From Tubulanus polymorphus (taxonomy: Eukaryota; Nemertea; Palaeonemertea; Tubulaniformes; Tubulanidae), in assembly GCF_964204645.1 (NCBI RefSeq), contig NC_134027.1:9474485-9538484 (forward strand): 64,000 bases of DNA, written 5' to 3'. Made by a program: the position numbers and the translations under genes. Positions 27,601 through 39,680 of this stretch are shown one piece after another (position 1 is the stretch's first letter; each line of letters starts with the position of its first letter). The notes under the pieces were generated by a model. The model had not been told where the DNA came from and made no database searches. It saw only the letters and a program-made list of their open reading frames with translations.

Positions 27601-30600
27601 AGCTCGACGCGCGCGTCGCGCTGATTGCATTGTTGCTGTTCATGCCGCTGTTGCTCGGCGAAACCTGGCTGAGCGGCGGCACCGTGGCGGTAGTTCGGCT
27701 GATCTTCGACGAATTATTCACCATACCCGCGAGAGGGGGCGGCTTATAGCCGTGCGACTGCCCTGTAAAACACCGACAAAATTCATCCATTAGAATACCG
27801 GGTAAAAAGCTGATTTTCAACAAAACCCCTTATCAGGGCCTTATAGTAGAAATAGTTTAACAAAATGAAAAAAAAATGTTCAATTAAATAGTTACATCTC
27901 TTAGAATATTCATACGAAAAGTGAACCCAAAAATCAAATACGCTCTCCAATCTAACCTGACAACATATAGAAACTTGAGATTTATCCAAGCCATTCATAC
28001 AAGAAAATCCTTTCTGAAATAGTCGGTTCATGTCAATGTGCTTTAGATTCATCCTTGGATTTATCTGAGCCATTCACACAACAGAATCGTTTCTGAAATA
28101 GTCAGTTGTGCTTTAGAAGCCATTCATACAACACAGAATCCTTTCTGAAATAGTCACGTCATGCCAATGTGCTTAGATTCGTCCTTGGATTTATCTGAGC
28201 CATTCACACAATGGAATCGTTTCTGAAATAGCCGCTTCATGGAAATGTGCTCTAGTTCGAGGAATATTGCTAATAGTCGGATAATTAGATTTAGTTTAAG
28301 GTAGGGGCACACGAGCGTATTTTTTCACCCGATCGCGGCAAATTTATAAATCGCCCGAAAAATTCGCTCGTGTGGCCACTCACGGCGACGACGATTTCGT
28401 CGGCCGACTCGATCGCCCGGTGAATCGCCCGTATCAAACATGTTTGATATTTTCGGCCGATTATTTACGCCGGCGATCGGATCGCCCGCAAATTCGCTCG
28501 TCTGCCCGCACTCGGCGAATTTCGCTGAGTGATCCATTTTTATCAACCAATAGGATGCATTGTTGATATCATGTGATTCGTTAACTCTCTCCCTCTTAGT
28601 GCCAGTCGCTGACCGAATTTCGGTTTGATCGCTATGTGTGCCCGCTCGTATCGGGCGTATAATTTCGTCGGCGAATTCGCTGGCGAATTTAATCGTCGCG
28701 ATCGGGCGAAAAAATACGCTCGTGTGTCCCTAGCTTTACATCGCCAATGTTGAGTATGCATGCTATCGGGGTTTAGAACAGAGTATTCAATAGTATGAAC
28801 AACAAAAACAACTTACTCTATACCACCTAACTTTATACAACCTATCTATTTATAAGCAAATACTTTCCCTGAACTTTTAACCTTAAACTACACATCAATA
28901 CAGATCCATATTTTCAACTAAAGCTTTCGACAGCATAGAACTCTATTTTTATGGTTCAAGAAAGCAATAGATTTATAGATTTTTTCAGACGTATCACCCT
29001 AGACCCCCTTATAGAAATGCACCTGTCATGAAATGGTGGTTATCGCGCATCAACTACGTAGGCTTTGCATTGAATATCAGACGCATCGAAATGTGAAGTG
29101 GAAACACGTAAGGGGTGCATTCAGCCCCCTGATATTTCAAAAGGAGAAAATGTTGAAAGTTACGTTACTAACTAGCATCCCTGACTGATCCAACATTGAG
29201 AAACAGTAACTTACAAGGTAAAGATGTCATTGTGTTTACTGTGAAACCGAACGCCAGGTAGAGAAACGATGAGCTCGGTTTGAGAGTCAGCTACACAAGT
29301 CGACCAGTAGTAAATATTACAACCGAACAGCAACAACCGGTTGAAGTAATGATAACCGCCTACAACGATCCCCCTCTAAACGCACGCAGAACACAGCGAT
29401 AAAATACATATAGACCGGCATCGATGATAATAACATTTCAACAATAACAACAAAACAACATCAGCAGCAGCAGCAACAACAATCACACATAGTATCCATC
29501 CATGATTGATATAGCACAGTACTATGTAGTGTTGGCAGTAGTGCATGTAGTGTAGTTGTAGGCCTACTCTCCTCCACGCAGGCGCTCTCTCGCTAAATAA
29601 CAAAGAAACTGATGCTACACATTAGGCACATCTGCTCAGCACTCAGCAGTACAGCCGTCAGTCGTCTCACGCTGCTGCAATGCTGCTGCGACCACAGCGT
29701 GGCTATTGATTGCAGCGCAGATGCCACACTGTGTGGCAGCACTGTGATGGAAAGAGGGATCAAGAGGAAAAGACAGTGGTGGATCCAGGCTAGGGGGTGT
29801 TCTTGGGGGGTCTGGACCCCCCCAAAAAAATGTTGAGGTCCCTTACAATTCATCCTCCAAAAATCAAAATTAAGACTGAGCAACTGAAAAACACTTTGTG
29901 GTTGTGGCAATTAGCTGTTTTACCAATTCTGGGTGATCTATATGATTGGGAGAGTAGATATTGAGGAGAAAAAATTGAAAGGAAGGACAATCTTGAAGAG
30001 AAAATGAGAAAGGGCAGAAGGCATAAGTATGACGACTACGCGTTACGAATACCTCGGGTGGTGACGTAGAAATTTCAAGCGCAAGACAATACACGTTCAT
30101 CCTACTTCAAACGATTGAATGTGTCTTTGAAACCGGAGATTTCAATCGGCGGGTGCTCGATCATACGCGGCGATACGACGCTAAATCCAGAGGAAATCGG
30201 GAAAGGGATTAACGCGCTAAGATTAAAACCCATTTTCGGACTGAAAACAGCGTTCTAATCGTTCGATTTTCTTGTCATGTTTATAGCGATAAAAATACTT
30301 TCGCAGAATCATCAGCCAGGAGTTGGATAGACGTGGAAGGAATAGTGTGGTCTTCGCCGATGTGGCTGAGAGCAAAAGGGAAGCGCGTCGACATTACGCG
30401 GAGACATGTATCATTAGCGTGACACTTACGACTGCACGCAATTCGTAATAAATTTGATACCATGATTCCGTGAATAGTGGCAAATTATGACAGCCATCGA
30501 TTACAACGGTTTATAACCTACACACACTACACGATAAAACTGCTCTATAATCGATGACTACGATCAAATTCATACAGACAGACGCACACAAACACACACT

Positions 30601-33600
30601 AACACACGTACAACGCCAGTCAGTCATTCGAAATTGTTCCCGAAAACTGTAATAGTAGAGAGTAGCCACACTCTGACGTGAAGAATATATACCGTAACAA
30701 GACTTAACACAACAGACGACATGTCAGGTTAACGATGATCTCTAATCTACGACATTGTGGCTGCTGAGCTGCTGAAGTAGCAAGGCTTTCGATCCCCACA
30801 GACAATTTAAGCTCTACATTGGTGTAATCTTCAATTTTTCACATCAGCTCAAAATATATTCCAAAGCAATTATCAGCATTGATAGAATATTAATATCCAT
30901 GCCCTGGTAGAGGGTAGAAGTCGTTTTACAAGGGTCAGCTCAGAGGGGTGGACGTAAAAATGAAAGGGGTGGCTGGCCCTCTAAACCGTGATGTGGAGAA
31001 CACTGCCAATGAGAGTTTGAAACATTGTGTCTTTTGATATTAATTTTTGATGAATAAAATTCGCTTACAATCTTTTAAATTTTGTGTAAAGTGGGTTTTA
31101 ACCTCAATAGGTTGGGCTAATATCGCAGATTTCGAGGATTTCTAGGTTGTGTGGACGAAACTGTGAAACATGAGCTAGAAAACGAGTTGCCTTAACTCAG
31201 CGTAATCTAATATTTTGGGACAGGGGAACTTTGACTTGAACTTGACGACTGCGATAATTTTCCGTAAACATGATAAGAATTTTCCATTCATCGAACAGAA
31301 CGTCGTTAAATGAACTTTAACCTGTCGACTTAAAAAGAACGTTGTAGTACTCCGTGAAGAGGTTTTCCATTTTCCTCTGCGAATGAACTTCACTAATTCG
31401 AACTGATAATCGAGTAACCCCCCATCGGCGCGCTTCCGAAAGGATGAGGCTTCTTTCGTGGTCTTCTCAAAGTTTCGAGATTTCTCCTTCTAGGCAATCA
31501 ATTCGATGAAATACAAATGAGAAATTTAAACAAATGAAATGATGAACACAATCTTGAAATCTTATGACAGATATTTAACTCATTCAAAACAGTTATCGAA
31601 CCCTATATAGACTATTGATCAAATCAAAGTGATGATTACGCAACGGGTCGGACATATCGAAATTCAAGGTCAGGCCAAAAATTGATACTTTGTTCCTTGC
31701 TTAGCGTTGGCCGACCGACCCTGTGCATTATTTTTTTTTTAAATTCATGATCAAGCAAGCCATAACAGATCTGGCAGTTATATAAATGAACTGATTGAAA
31801 ATTTTATTGCAGTTTACAAAATGACCCTGCCGATTAGGAAAAACAAGGTACCATCTCATTTCAGCCTTAATCGAAAAGTTATGAAAAAGAAAATATTTTC
31901 ACTATCTGGATTTCGGATCGTACCGATTGAATCCCTCCTCAAAACGCTGATGTAGGCGATACATACGACCGCAGATAAAACGAAATCGATATTTCAACCG
32001 TATTGATTCACTACTCACTACGGTTACCGCAGCGATTGTATTTATTAAAGTGTATTAAGTTGATATCGAATGATTAATGGCTGCATGTGTAACACCTGTG
32101 CAACAGCGCGCGGGCGCGCAGGGAAACAATACAATACGTAAACTATATGAGCACATATATATGCATAACGCGGCGAAAATACGAAAAAATCTTAACAAAA
32201 CAGCGCAATCAAATATTCATTGTATTTCATATACGTCAGTAGTAATATCGCTATGCGACCTAAAACGGCTTTATGCGTGGTCCGCGCTCCGCGCGAGAGA
32301 GACAGAGAGGGAGGGATATCGGCGAAATGAATCTTACGCAGAATTGAAAATCAATCCGTAAAAAGCCGGATGCGTAAACAGATCAAAATGTAAAACGCCG
32401 TTCCGCAAAAAGAGATGAACGATAGATACACTACGCGGTACGGTTTGTCTATATTTGACATCAGCCGAGTGGTTGCCCTCGCGAGATTTTTGTTTCCATG
32501 GCAGCACTCCCGATTAGCCTCTTGACACATGATGAAACACGCTGACGGAATGATCGCGCTCACTCACACGCGCGCGTCTAACATCGCTCTCGGGGACTAA
32601 TACACTTTACAAATACGTAAATGATTTTTTTTTCTATTTGCGTATGCGCTGTGACAATCGTGTTACTGATTTATTTACTCAAAATAAAAAATTTAAAAAA
32701 CGTGAACAACATAGGCAATGTTATTTGGAAACATGATTCTGTAGCGCGGATTTGATCAGCAGTCAGACCAGTTGCACAGTCATGACTTCGATCACTGACT
32801 TAGATTCAACCCGTCCCTGAAGAAATTCAAAATCATTGGGGCAACCATTCCAACTGTATCCCCACAATAATCATTCATTTATCCTGTCAACGTCCTCGCT
32901 TGACAGTGTCCGATTGCGTTCCGCTGCTCACACCGACACAAACCCTGGCCGCAGTTCGTTCATTGGTCTAATACACCGCCCAAGATTTCTTGGGCCGACA
33001 GGTTGCTGCTCAGTGGCCACCAGTCTAAGTATTAAGCAAATCAAATGTAGTGTTTTTTCAATAGCAGATTCACTCTTATCAATACACCTCAATGCATCTG
33101 ATTGGCTAGATATATAGACTGGTGGCCGCTGAGTGATCAAGATTTTTTGGGCCGACATGTTGTCGTTCAGTGGCCACCAGTCTAGGTATTAAGCAAATGA
33201 GATGCATTGGAAATGCGGCCAGGGTTTCGGCACCGGCTTCGGCAGAAGGCAATCAGACCCAGGCAAGCGAGGATGCCTCTGAAGGGAAAGGAATAGTCTG
33301 ATCGACATAAAGACAACACCCCGATAAAATCTACAACTAACGTAAGGATAACTTTTGATTTGTGAGTTTCTTGTGATATCGGTGATCACAACTAAATGAT
33401 AATCACCCTTCTGAAGTTCATATCCATACAATGTTCGTGGAAATATTCCATGGTTCTAAAACGTAGTCTATGGTTTTCAGTAATTAGAACGAATCGCACT
33501 GCTTTTCAATGAGATAATGAGGTAACCGTTCTAATCAGACCCTGTTGACATACATCGTCTATTGGACCATGGACTCGAAAGAGTGCGCAATCGGACCTAG

Positions 33601-34988
33601 GTCTAAGTCCTGCAATGCCTAATAGTTACACAGTTATTGATTTGTCAGGCATTGTCTCATACAGAGAATTCGAATGATAGGCATTTAATGCAATACCAGT
33701 CTCGCAAATCACCTTTAAACGAAGTCAAGGTCAAAGTAGACCCCGTATCTCATTTTTCCCCATCCGAAACATGGATACATTCTTTTTCGATTTTCACGCA
33801 TATTTGCTGCGTAATTGTAATTTTTTCTAACAGTATGGCGCAGTGTTGTGAACATGATATTGGATACGCGAATAAAAATATGCATATACATAGACGAATA
33901 CATTTAAATCGCAAATGATGGTAATGAACGCGACCGACCGACATGTCGCTGAAAGCCTCGAGTATATATCAAATTCGATATTGACTGCAATCGTTCTCGT
34001 ATCGAATATCAAAATGTGTGTTGCAAATTGAAGGACGCTTCCATCAATGGACGAATATTAAAAAGCAGTAAAATGTTCCGTCGGTTATCAAATCCATGGG
34101 AATCGGCCGGTTTTAAAGGTTAACGAATCCAGCTTAGAACAGCGTTCACAATGTATACGTCGCTTTTTGCGGAAATATCTACATTCTTTTTTTGACGCCG
34201 TTAAAACCGTTAGAATATCACTTCAATTCATTGATACCTAGTATGCGTTATACAAGGGTTCAGTGTGAGTTGATGTGCACTACGTCATTAATATTGGCGT
34301 TTCAAAATAACAATTATGATTGTGAATTTGGGCATTCATTTTGTAATTGAATATATATCATAAGTCTTATCTTTTATTCGATAAATTTTGATCATCATTT
34401 TGAGAGGATGTGCACTATGTCATCAATATATCGGGGGCTAGACGGCTGCAATTGAATTATCGATATATTCAAATCCAAAATAACTGTATCAATCCTTGGA
34501 ATTATACAATTTATATTATATTGTAATAATAATATTATACTGTTATATTATATTCAACTTTTCAAAATTTTCTTCAACTGTTTAGCCTGAAATAGCTATA
34601 ATTCCTAGATCGCAATGCGGTGTCGTGTGCCCTTATTTAGACATATTCTTCTTTCGTTGTCGAGGAATCAGTCACTTCCAATATGACTCAATTGAGACGA
34701 AGCAATTTAGTCACAAAAGAAATTTCGAATGTCCCCCTAGTTCATTTCCATCCGTCGCTGTCAAAGATGATACTTTATTTACATATAGGCCTAAGAGACA
34801 CTTTCCTTTCGCAAAATACGACGCCTTTTAAGCTTTTGACAAATTAGGCCTGTGGTGAAATCACTTTTCAAGTTTCCGCCTGATGTTTGAGACTTGTCTA
34901 GATTTGTAAAAGATTACGCTAGTAAAAGTTTATCTGGTAATTATGTTACGCAAGTGAAACATTTTTATCGATTTTAAAAAAGAACTAG

Positions 34989-35080
<92 letters not shown>

Positions 35081-36581
35081 GATTTACTAAAAGGTGGGCA
35101 AGCGTGCAATGACTTCCTTTTCGGATTCAATGAATATCTTAAGACATTTAACGAATTCAAATGATTCCAGTTAACGAAATACATGAAATGATAATTTTCG
35201 GATACGTATTATTGAGGTTATTTTAAAAATACAGTCTGGCATGCCATCTAACGGTATAATCGTAGATTAGCCCGGGCGTCGAGGGTTAAAATCACTTCAT
35301 TTCAAGCATACGGAGAACGATAATGAAACGAATGATTGAATCGAAGCTCACGATGATGAGCGATGAAATTTCATTTTCCACTCGCTCTTCGATACTTCAA
35401 CGATACCGCCTCGTCGAGTTTACCAAATGTGAAATAATCAGCTCGGGGGAGGGGGTGGGGGCTTGCGAATATTAAACTAGCAGGACTTTCAATTCTATAC
35501 GCAGGTCCGCCAATCTCTGGAAGTGCTATCAGTAACCAAATTGAAATTTTTATCAGTAATACTTCTTGAAATATTAAAGAAAATGTTCTCAGTAATCAAT
35601 AGTAGGATCTTCGGTAACATCTTTCCTTATATTTGCGTCAAACGAATCAATTCAGCATTTCTCGTCATAGAAAAGTAACAATTACTGAAAATCAGCAACA
35701 GTTGGCAGCTATACGTACATACAAGTCGCAAAAATAGCATTCAGCATTTATCCGTGGGTTGGTTTCACGGACGGGAGTATCAAATTCATCGCTAGGGATC
35801 GACTACTCGCTGATCGTCGACTATATCATAACCGTAAAATGAAAAACCATGAAAATAATGGATACACTTTTTTTTGCCCAGGGTTCAGCTTCGCGAAACG
35901 CTATAATCAAGTCGTCGAAAACGCGAAAGGTTGTCATTAGTAACTGATCATAATTTTGTTTGCGCCACCGGCGGCCCCTAGGGTTCACGCGTAACCCAGT
36001 CTACGAAACTGGCACTCGCGACGAACACCTCCCTGGTATTATAACAACCACAGGGTTAAGTAGCTAAACCTGAGGCGCCTATACACAACTGGCGGTTAGA
36101 AATTCATTTTCTTAAAAAACATTCCCCGGGAATGAATTAATACCGGAGTGCCGGTTTTATAGACCACTATTATCTAAACCCGGCCGCTAAATGATTGAAA
36201 ATGACCTTAGTTAACCCACGGGTTCAAGATAATACCCCAGTCAGTATCTTATCCATAAACCCAAGCCCATAATATTCAACTTCTCCCGCCCAACCTTTTT
36301 TTCAAAATCCAAATTACTATCGTTACTATCATCGATGCGCAAAAGTATTTCATCAAAAATGATGACTTCACAAATTTGGAATAACGTTATCATTGTTACA
36401 TTTAATGCCAGCAGCCGCCGCCGATCATTAGGCAAATAAAAAGCGCACTGCTTTAAAGATGACGCGGCGGTGATAGCTGTGGTAGTGTTCGGGTGCGTTT
36501 AAACACTTTACCTGGATATTGATAGATGGGAGGCATTGTATACGGGCTCATAAAAAATCCATTAAATCCATTGAGCGCCAT
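15608..36581 (-). CDS. GSE1: GSE1 (genetic suppressor element 1) orthologue, coiled-coil co-repressor protein
   Basis: Thirteen coding exons, 5' to 3': 36512..36581, 27553..27762, 26635..26852, 25747..26072, 24863..25078, 24184..24407, 23528..23697, 21911..22961, 21288..21401, 20457..20690, 19438..20223, 17976..18079 and 15608..15700. All are GT-AG and phase-consistent, giving 1271 aa (human about 1217). Family landmarks in order: RTTATVPPLS and SSFAAALRKLAKQA near residues 50-90; a polyalanine tract, then FLDPAYAAYHH and FPHPAFR near 245-275; a Glu/Arg-rich helix at 347-415; basic KRRKRTICYEQTRKRRR and LNHLSAEGRK in the DUF3736 region (about 740-828); EFAQEFHESVLKTT near 920; WPGIEVLMDAYQRHMEG near 1195; and a C-terminal coiled coil from 1207 to the end. 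Human GSE1 is a subunit of LSD1/CoREST/HDAC co-repressor complexes in the nucleus. ATG 36581 is the first ATG in its open frame. Introns carry several MITEs. Confidence 0.93.
17050..17211. mobile_element. MITE, family D, complete copy
   Basis: Ends AGGGGGTCATTCATTGATTA (then TGTACGCAT) and the complement ATGCGTACG ... TGAATGATCCCT. It contains a G-rich GGGGAGGGGAGAGGGGTCAG and TTGCGTACAGAGGGGGTTG, as at 4674 in reverse. Confidence 0.8.
19087..19263. mobile_element. pogo/Tigger-like MITE, family E (CAGTGAAACCTCGTTATAACGA)
   Basis: Inverted ends TACAGTGAAACCTCGTTATA and TTCGTTATAACACAGTTCCACTGTA, flanked by TA dinucleotides as expected for Tc1/mariner/pogo-type insertion. It has no coding capacity. 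Further copies are at 47946, 50770 and 51029. Confidence 0.75.
20741..20990. repeat. Family F repeat (GGGTCCCTAC element), degenerate, GSE1 intron
   Basis: Shares GCATCACTTTCAT, TAGATCGGTACCATTTATCTTG and AACCAAATTTCTATCGTTTGC words, in the same order, with the copies at 27015 and 41719. Confidence 0.6.
21491..21777. repeat. Dispersed repeat, family G, copy 1 (GSE1 intron)
   Basis: About 290 bases aligned in order and orientation with 34193-34510: GATGCTGTCAAAACC, GATACCTAGTACGC, GATGTACACTACGTCATCAA, TTGGCATTCATTTTGTA, ATCAATATATCGGGGCTAGA and AATCCAAAATAACT. It has no clear inverted ends and no coding capacity. Confidence 0.7.
24005..24135. repeat. Family H dispersed repeat, GSE1 intron
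   Basis: Words TTCCCTGATTTGTAAC, TTCCCTGACTTTTCCCTGAT and the end AAGTGGCCACCCTGAAAAG. Confidence 0.6.
25146..25276. mobile_element. Foldback element with CCTGGACCCGGTT ends, intron of GSE1
   Basis: Arms CCTGGACCCGGTTCGACAGT and ACTGTGAAACCAGGTC enclose the matching pair AGTTCTTGATTAA / TTAATCAAGAACT. The interior repeats ACTCAGAGTTA in both orientations. The terminal bases recall family A but the interior differs. A lone similar end is at about 60297. Confidence 0.75.
25600..25735. repeat. Family H dispersed repeat, GSE1 intron
   Basis: AATTCCCCGAGTTTTCCCTG, CACTGAGCTTTCCAGG and the end CCAGGCCAGTAGCCACCCC, closely matching 121-170. Confidence 0.6.
27015..27438. mobile_element. Family F element (GGGTCCCTAC ends), GSE1 intron
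   Basis: Begins AGGGTCCCTAAAGATCCTTC and ends GTCGTGGGGACCTT, giving short imperfect inverted ends. The interior has GGAGTTTTAAAGGAGAA, GCATCACTTTCAT and GTTTATCTCGGTAAAC. This is the longest copy, about 420 bases. Confidence 0.7.
27975..28258. repeat. Short tandem array, about four degenerate units of 70-90 bases
   Basis: The words GCCATTCA(C/T)ACAA, GAATC(G/C)TTTCTGAAATAG and ATGTGCTTTAGATTC recur four times in register. Units 2 and 4 share TTGGATTTATCTGAGCCATTCACACAA, suggesting a two-unit higher-order repeat. It lies right next to the MITE at 28302. Confidence 0.75.
28302..28732. mobile_element. MITE with central palindrome, family C
   Basis: Long inverted ends: TAGGGGCACACGAGCGTATT at the left, continuing TTTTCACCCGATCGCG, with the near-perfect complement at the right ending CGTGTGTCCCTA. 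The centre at 28432-28449 is the same palindrome TATCAAACATGTTTGATA as in the element at 7109. Located in the first GSE1 intron. Confidence 0.85.
29774..29830. repeat. Single end of the CAGTGGCGGATCCAGG-type element
   Basis: CAGTGGTGGATCCAGGCTAG followed by G- and C-runs, like the left end of the element at 54209. No matching right end was found nearby. Confidence 0.5.
32930..33250. repeat. Foldback region with nested direct repeats
   Basis: TTGGGCCGACAGGTTGCTGC... and TTGGGCCGACATGTTGTCGT... are direct repeats about 145 bases apart, each followed by TCAGTGGCCACCAGTCTA and TATTAAGCAAAT. Between them is the inverse ATAGACTGGTGGCCGCTGAG. Outer AACCCTGGCCGCA and TGCGGCCAGGGTTT are inverted. Confidence 0.65.
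34193..34510. repeat. Dispersed repeat, family G, copy 2 (first GSE1 intron)
   Basis: Second copy of the repeat at 21491, with TTGACGCCGTTAAAACC, GATACCTAGTATGCG, GATGTGCACTACGTCATTAA, ATCAATATATCGGGGGCTAG and AATCCAAAATAACTG. Confidence 0.7.
34990..35077. repeat. (AT)n microsatellite, about 88 bases
   Basis: Uninterrupted AT dinucleotide repeat. The Ile-Tyr run translated here is an artefact. Confidence 0.95.
36148..36244. mobile_element. Foldback/MITE, family A, diverged copy
   Basis: Arms with GCCGGTTTTATAGACCACTATTATCT and its diverged complement surround an AATGATTGAAAATGA centre. It lies in the first GSE1 intron, just beyond the first exon. Confidence 0.6.
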
Positions 36582-38350
36582 TGGTAGTAATAAAAGCAAA
36601 CGACTGTACCGCTTCGTCGCTGCTGCTGCTACTGTAGCTGCTGCTGCTGCTGCAGCGATGATGATGATGACAGAAACTGAAACGTCAACGACTGACACCG
36701 AGAACCGTTTTCATTCAAAACATCCGCCCGTATGTACGTAATTTTATCAGCGTCGATGCACACACACTCGCTAAGATCCTTTAACGTTTCGAAAGCATTA
36801 TACTATCTACGTATCATATGTCGCGCATATACAGTGTATTCCAGCGACACGGATTGACTAGCAGCCGCTGCTGCGGTGACAGCGGCTGACACACAAAAAT
36901 ATATTCAACGTCTGCCGACGATGAGTCCTCCTACCATATGTAGCAGCAGCGGCGGCGGTAGCGGAGGGTGCAGCTACGAGAGAGCATCGATCTTCCGTCG
37001 GAAAATTGATATAATTGTAGTACACGCCTAAAAAAAGCAGTCGCGATATACACACACACACACAACACTTCAAGCGTTTGCGGTTGTCGACAAAAACAAC
37101 AACGCCGCGGTTGCTGGAATCATTACGCTCTCCATTTATATTACAGACGCGATTATTATTTATTTACGCCGATGATCATCATCCGTATACTACTACTACT
37201 GAGTCAGCGCGCGCATAGTAGAGCTACTATTACTACTACGGAGAGCGAGGTGTATCATCCGCGGTGGCTATAAACAGATTATTTGATACAAACGGAGCGG
37301 TAGCTCGGTAGCTAGCTCGCTCAGCTAGCGCATCGTTTTTCGAGGTAACTCCCGACTGGCTTCGAATGTACGTACTAGAAAACAGCGCCGTCCTCCGCGC
37401 ATCACCAGAGAGAGAGATAGAGAGCGAGATATGATTTATCAGTCTAGCGCGGCGACTTTGACACCGAGAGCTGTTGATTGCGTCGTTGTCGTTGTCGTAT
37501 TCCTGGATTAGATCTTGACGGCAGTTGTTGTCGTGTAGCTAGTCCGCGCGTTACAGCCGCCGCAAACAAGCGCGCACACGCACATTCCGAACACCCGCGC
37601 GCGCGCACACGCTGCTGCAGGTAAAATTAAATCAGCCCTCTATCAATCGACCAGAGTTGTAGCAGCTGTTGTATTCGTAAATATGTTCAGTCTCTCTCGG
37701 GAAAGAGAGGTTCGCACGTGGCGCGAGCGACAAAATCAATCGAAAACGAGAAAACACGATCGAGGAGAAAGACGATCAATCTATACGCGCACGACAGCGG
37801 CGACGGTGTCGCGAAGTTTCATCGCGGTACGACTGAGTTGATACTACTACACGGCAAAACACACAACCTCGCTACAGCAGCAGCAGCATCGTGTAGGTAC
37901 CGGTACTGCAGTGACAATGATGACGATCATCGCTCATATCGATACCAGGCTTAATTACGCCGAGAAGAACCGAGAACAGCAGTTCAGCGTAAACAGGATA
38001 TAATTGATTCGTCGTTGTCGTTTGATTCAAAAGTCGAATTCGCACTCCGCTCGTACGGAGAATGGAGAACGACTGCGTGTGAATATACGCACACCACCCA
38101 CGTCACACACGAGATGGAATCACGCTAATTACCTCAATCCGACGTTAATTAATTAAAAAGGCCCGATGAGAAGAACGAGCGAGTGAGCGAGCGAACGAAC
38201 GAGATTTTCTACCAAGAATTCGAACGGTGAAATTCCGCGAAACTGAATATGATGATTAACTGAGATTTCGAACCGTCAGCGCGTAAAGGACCGGCGCTAA
38301 GGTGACGTTTTTAAATAAATGATACGGGAAGAGAGCGATTCATTCCACAT
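36582..38350 (-). promoter_or_regulatory. Putative promoter / 5'-UTR region upstream of the short GSE1 first exon
   Basis: This stretch differs in composition from its surroundings. It is richer in CpG and G+C and holds many short simple repeats: CTG/CAG runs at 36620-36655 and 36940-36960, GAGA runs near 37407-37430 and 37700, and CA and CG runs near 37050 and 37565-37610. No coding exon is convincing. A CpG-rich stretch just upstream of the first ATG is typical of an invertebrate developmental-gene promoter. No TATA box or transcription start was identified, and a non-coding first exon is possible. Confidence 0.35.
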
Positions 38351-38784
38351 TCTGGATTCAGATCGCGACAAAAAACTATCCTGCACCTAAACAGGTGTCC
38401 AGGAACAGATTCCTTCTAATTGAAAGGGCTCAGTATTCATAGTTGTTCTCGTAATAGAAAAAAAAACCTCTTTACTTATTGTTGCTATATTGTCTTACTT
38501 CATTGAGCGCTTGCCGATTTAACGATATGATTCTATTACGTGTGACATGTTTACTAGCAGTAATGCGAATTCCCAACAATTCAAGTCATGCATGTGTCAC
38601 CATGCATTTGAATAAGATTACCCAAATTGGCCAATTTTCCATTTAGAAATAGTCGAATTCACTTTCCTAATGACCAGTCATGCTTATTTGATTTGAGTTC
38701 CATAATGTGGCATCACATAGTTATAGGCCGAAGATCCAAACTGGTTAATGGTGCGCAGTATATATCGGAAACGGGTGCTTATAG

Positions 38785-38805
38785 CAGTGGCGGATCCTAG
38801 GGCCA
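38785..38805. repeat. Single end of the CAGTGGCGGATCC-type element
   Basis: CAGTGGCGGATCCTAGGGCC resembles the terminal repeat at 54209. No right end was found. Confidence 0.4.
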
Positions 38806-39527
38806 ATTTTGAAAGATTTCCAAAAAGGCAATAGGCTATTAGGCGCATTCCCTCAGTGAAATACTCCTATTTGTTGTTATTGACAAAATGAAAAAGGGCA
38901 CTCAAAAAATATTTTGACGAACTTGTACAAGCCTCACACGTTGCCCTGAGTGATCCATCCTTGTATTGTAAGGCCTATGCAAGTACTTCAGCTCTTCGTG
39001 TTTCGAGAATTTGATCAGAGATTTCTACGCCGAGATCCGTCATACTGAAGAACTGCGCCACGAAATGTAATAAGATGACATCCATATGATAAGTGCAACA
39101 TAAGCTGTTACCTTATGATGCCCAGAGTAGATTCATGAAATGATTACATGTCAAGAATCTATCAAAACTTTTTTCAATTCATCCTTTCGTCTCAGAATTA
39201 ATCGCGCAATCAATTTATCCCACATCAACCATCTTTAACCGTAACATTGGTGTCATTGTGCGAAATCGTCAAGGAGAGACGACCACGGATCCGTGATAGC
39301 AGGAATCTTCAAGTTCAATTTATCGTCATTTAATTTTCAGTTTTGTGCCATTTTCAAATAACAAATGCTATCTTTTCATTTGCCGTTGTTGAAGTGTTCT
39401 ATGCTAAAAATGACCAAGTTGGTAAATATGTACTTGCGACACTCGTTCGAACGCCTTCCATTCATTTACACTTTTGGCAATCTCGAGTGAAAACCATGTT
39501 GGATACTAGTAACAGATAAGAACATCA

Positions 39528-39639
39528 GGACCCAGTTTTATAGACTGGTATTAACTTTAACCTGGGGGTTAACTCAATTCATTTTCAATTTAGTTAACCC
39601 CAGGTTAAAGTTAATACCAGTCTATAAAACCGGCTCCAA
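39528..39639. mobile_element. Foldback/MITE, family A
   Basis: Strong inverted repeat beginning GGACCCAGTTTTATAGACTG and ending with its near-complement CCAGTCTATAAAACCGGCTCC. The centre is TCAATTCATTTTCAATTTAG. Confidence 0.8.
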
Positions 39640-39680
39640 GTTTATTGATGATTATCATATTTCAAACACATTTCAAGATA

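Larger units (their letters stand above)
28740..36511. other. 5' part of the first GSE1 intron
   Basis: Long intron stretch with no recognisable exon on either strand. It holds a hAT-like end at 29774, a foldback region at 32930-33250, a dispersed repeat at 34193-34510, an (AT)n microsatellite at 34990-35077 and a foldback at 36148-36244. CAG repeats lie at 29460-29490. Long introns near the start of developmental regulators often hold enhancers, but I cannot point to one. Confidence 0.5.

Noticed and set aside
27975-28258. CRISPR-like regularly spaced repeats
   Set aside because: Units are degenerate, directly tandem and in an animal intron. There are no unique spacers.
28325-28761. Open frames on both strands with Arg-rich products
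   Set aside because: By-products of the palindromic MITE at 28302-28732.
34930-35184. Open frame with a long Ile-Tyr run
   Set aside because: Translation of the (AT)n microsatellite.
36582-36698. N-terminal extension of GSE1 with polyalanine and polyleucine
   Set aside because: The frame is open only to a GTG at 36698. The extra residues come from CTG/GCT repeats, and ATG 36581 is the first ATG.
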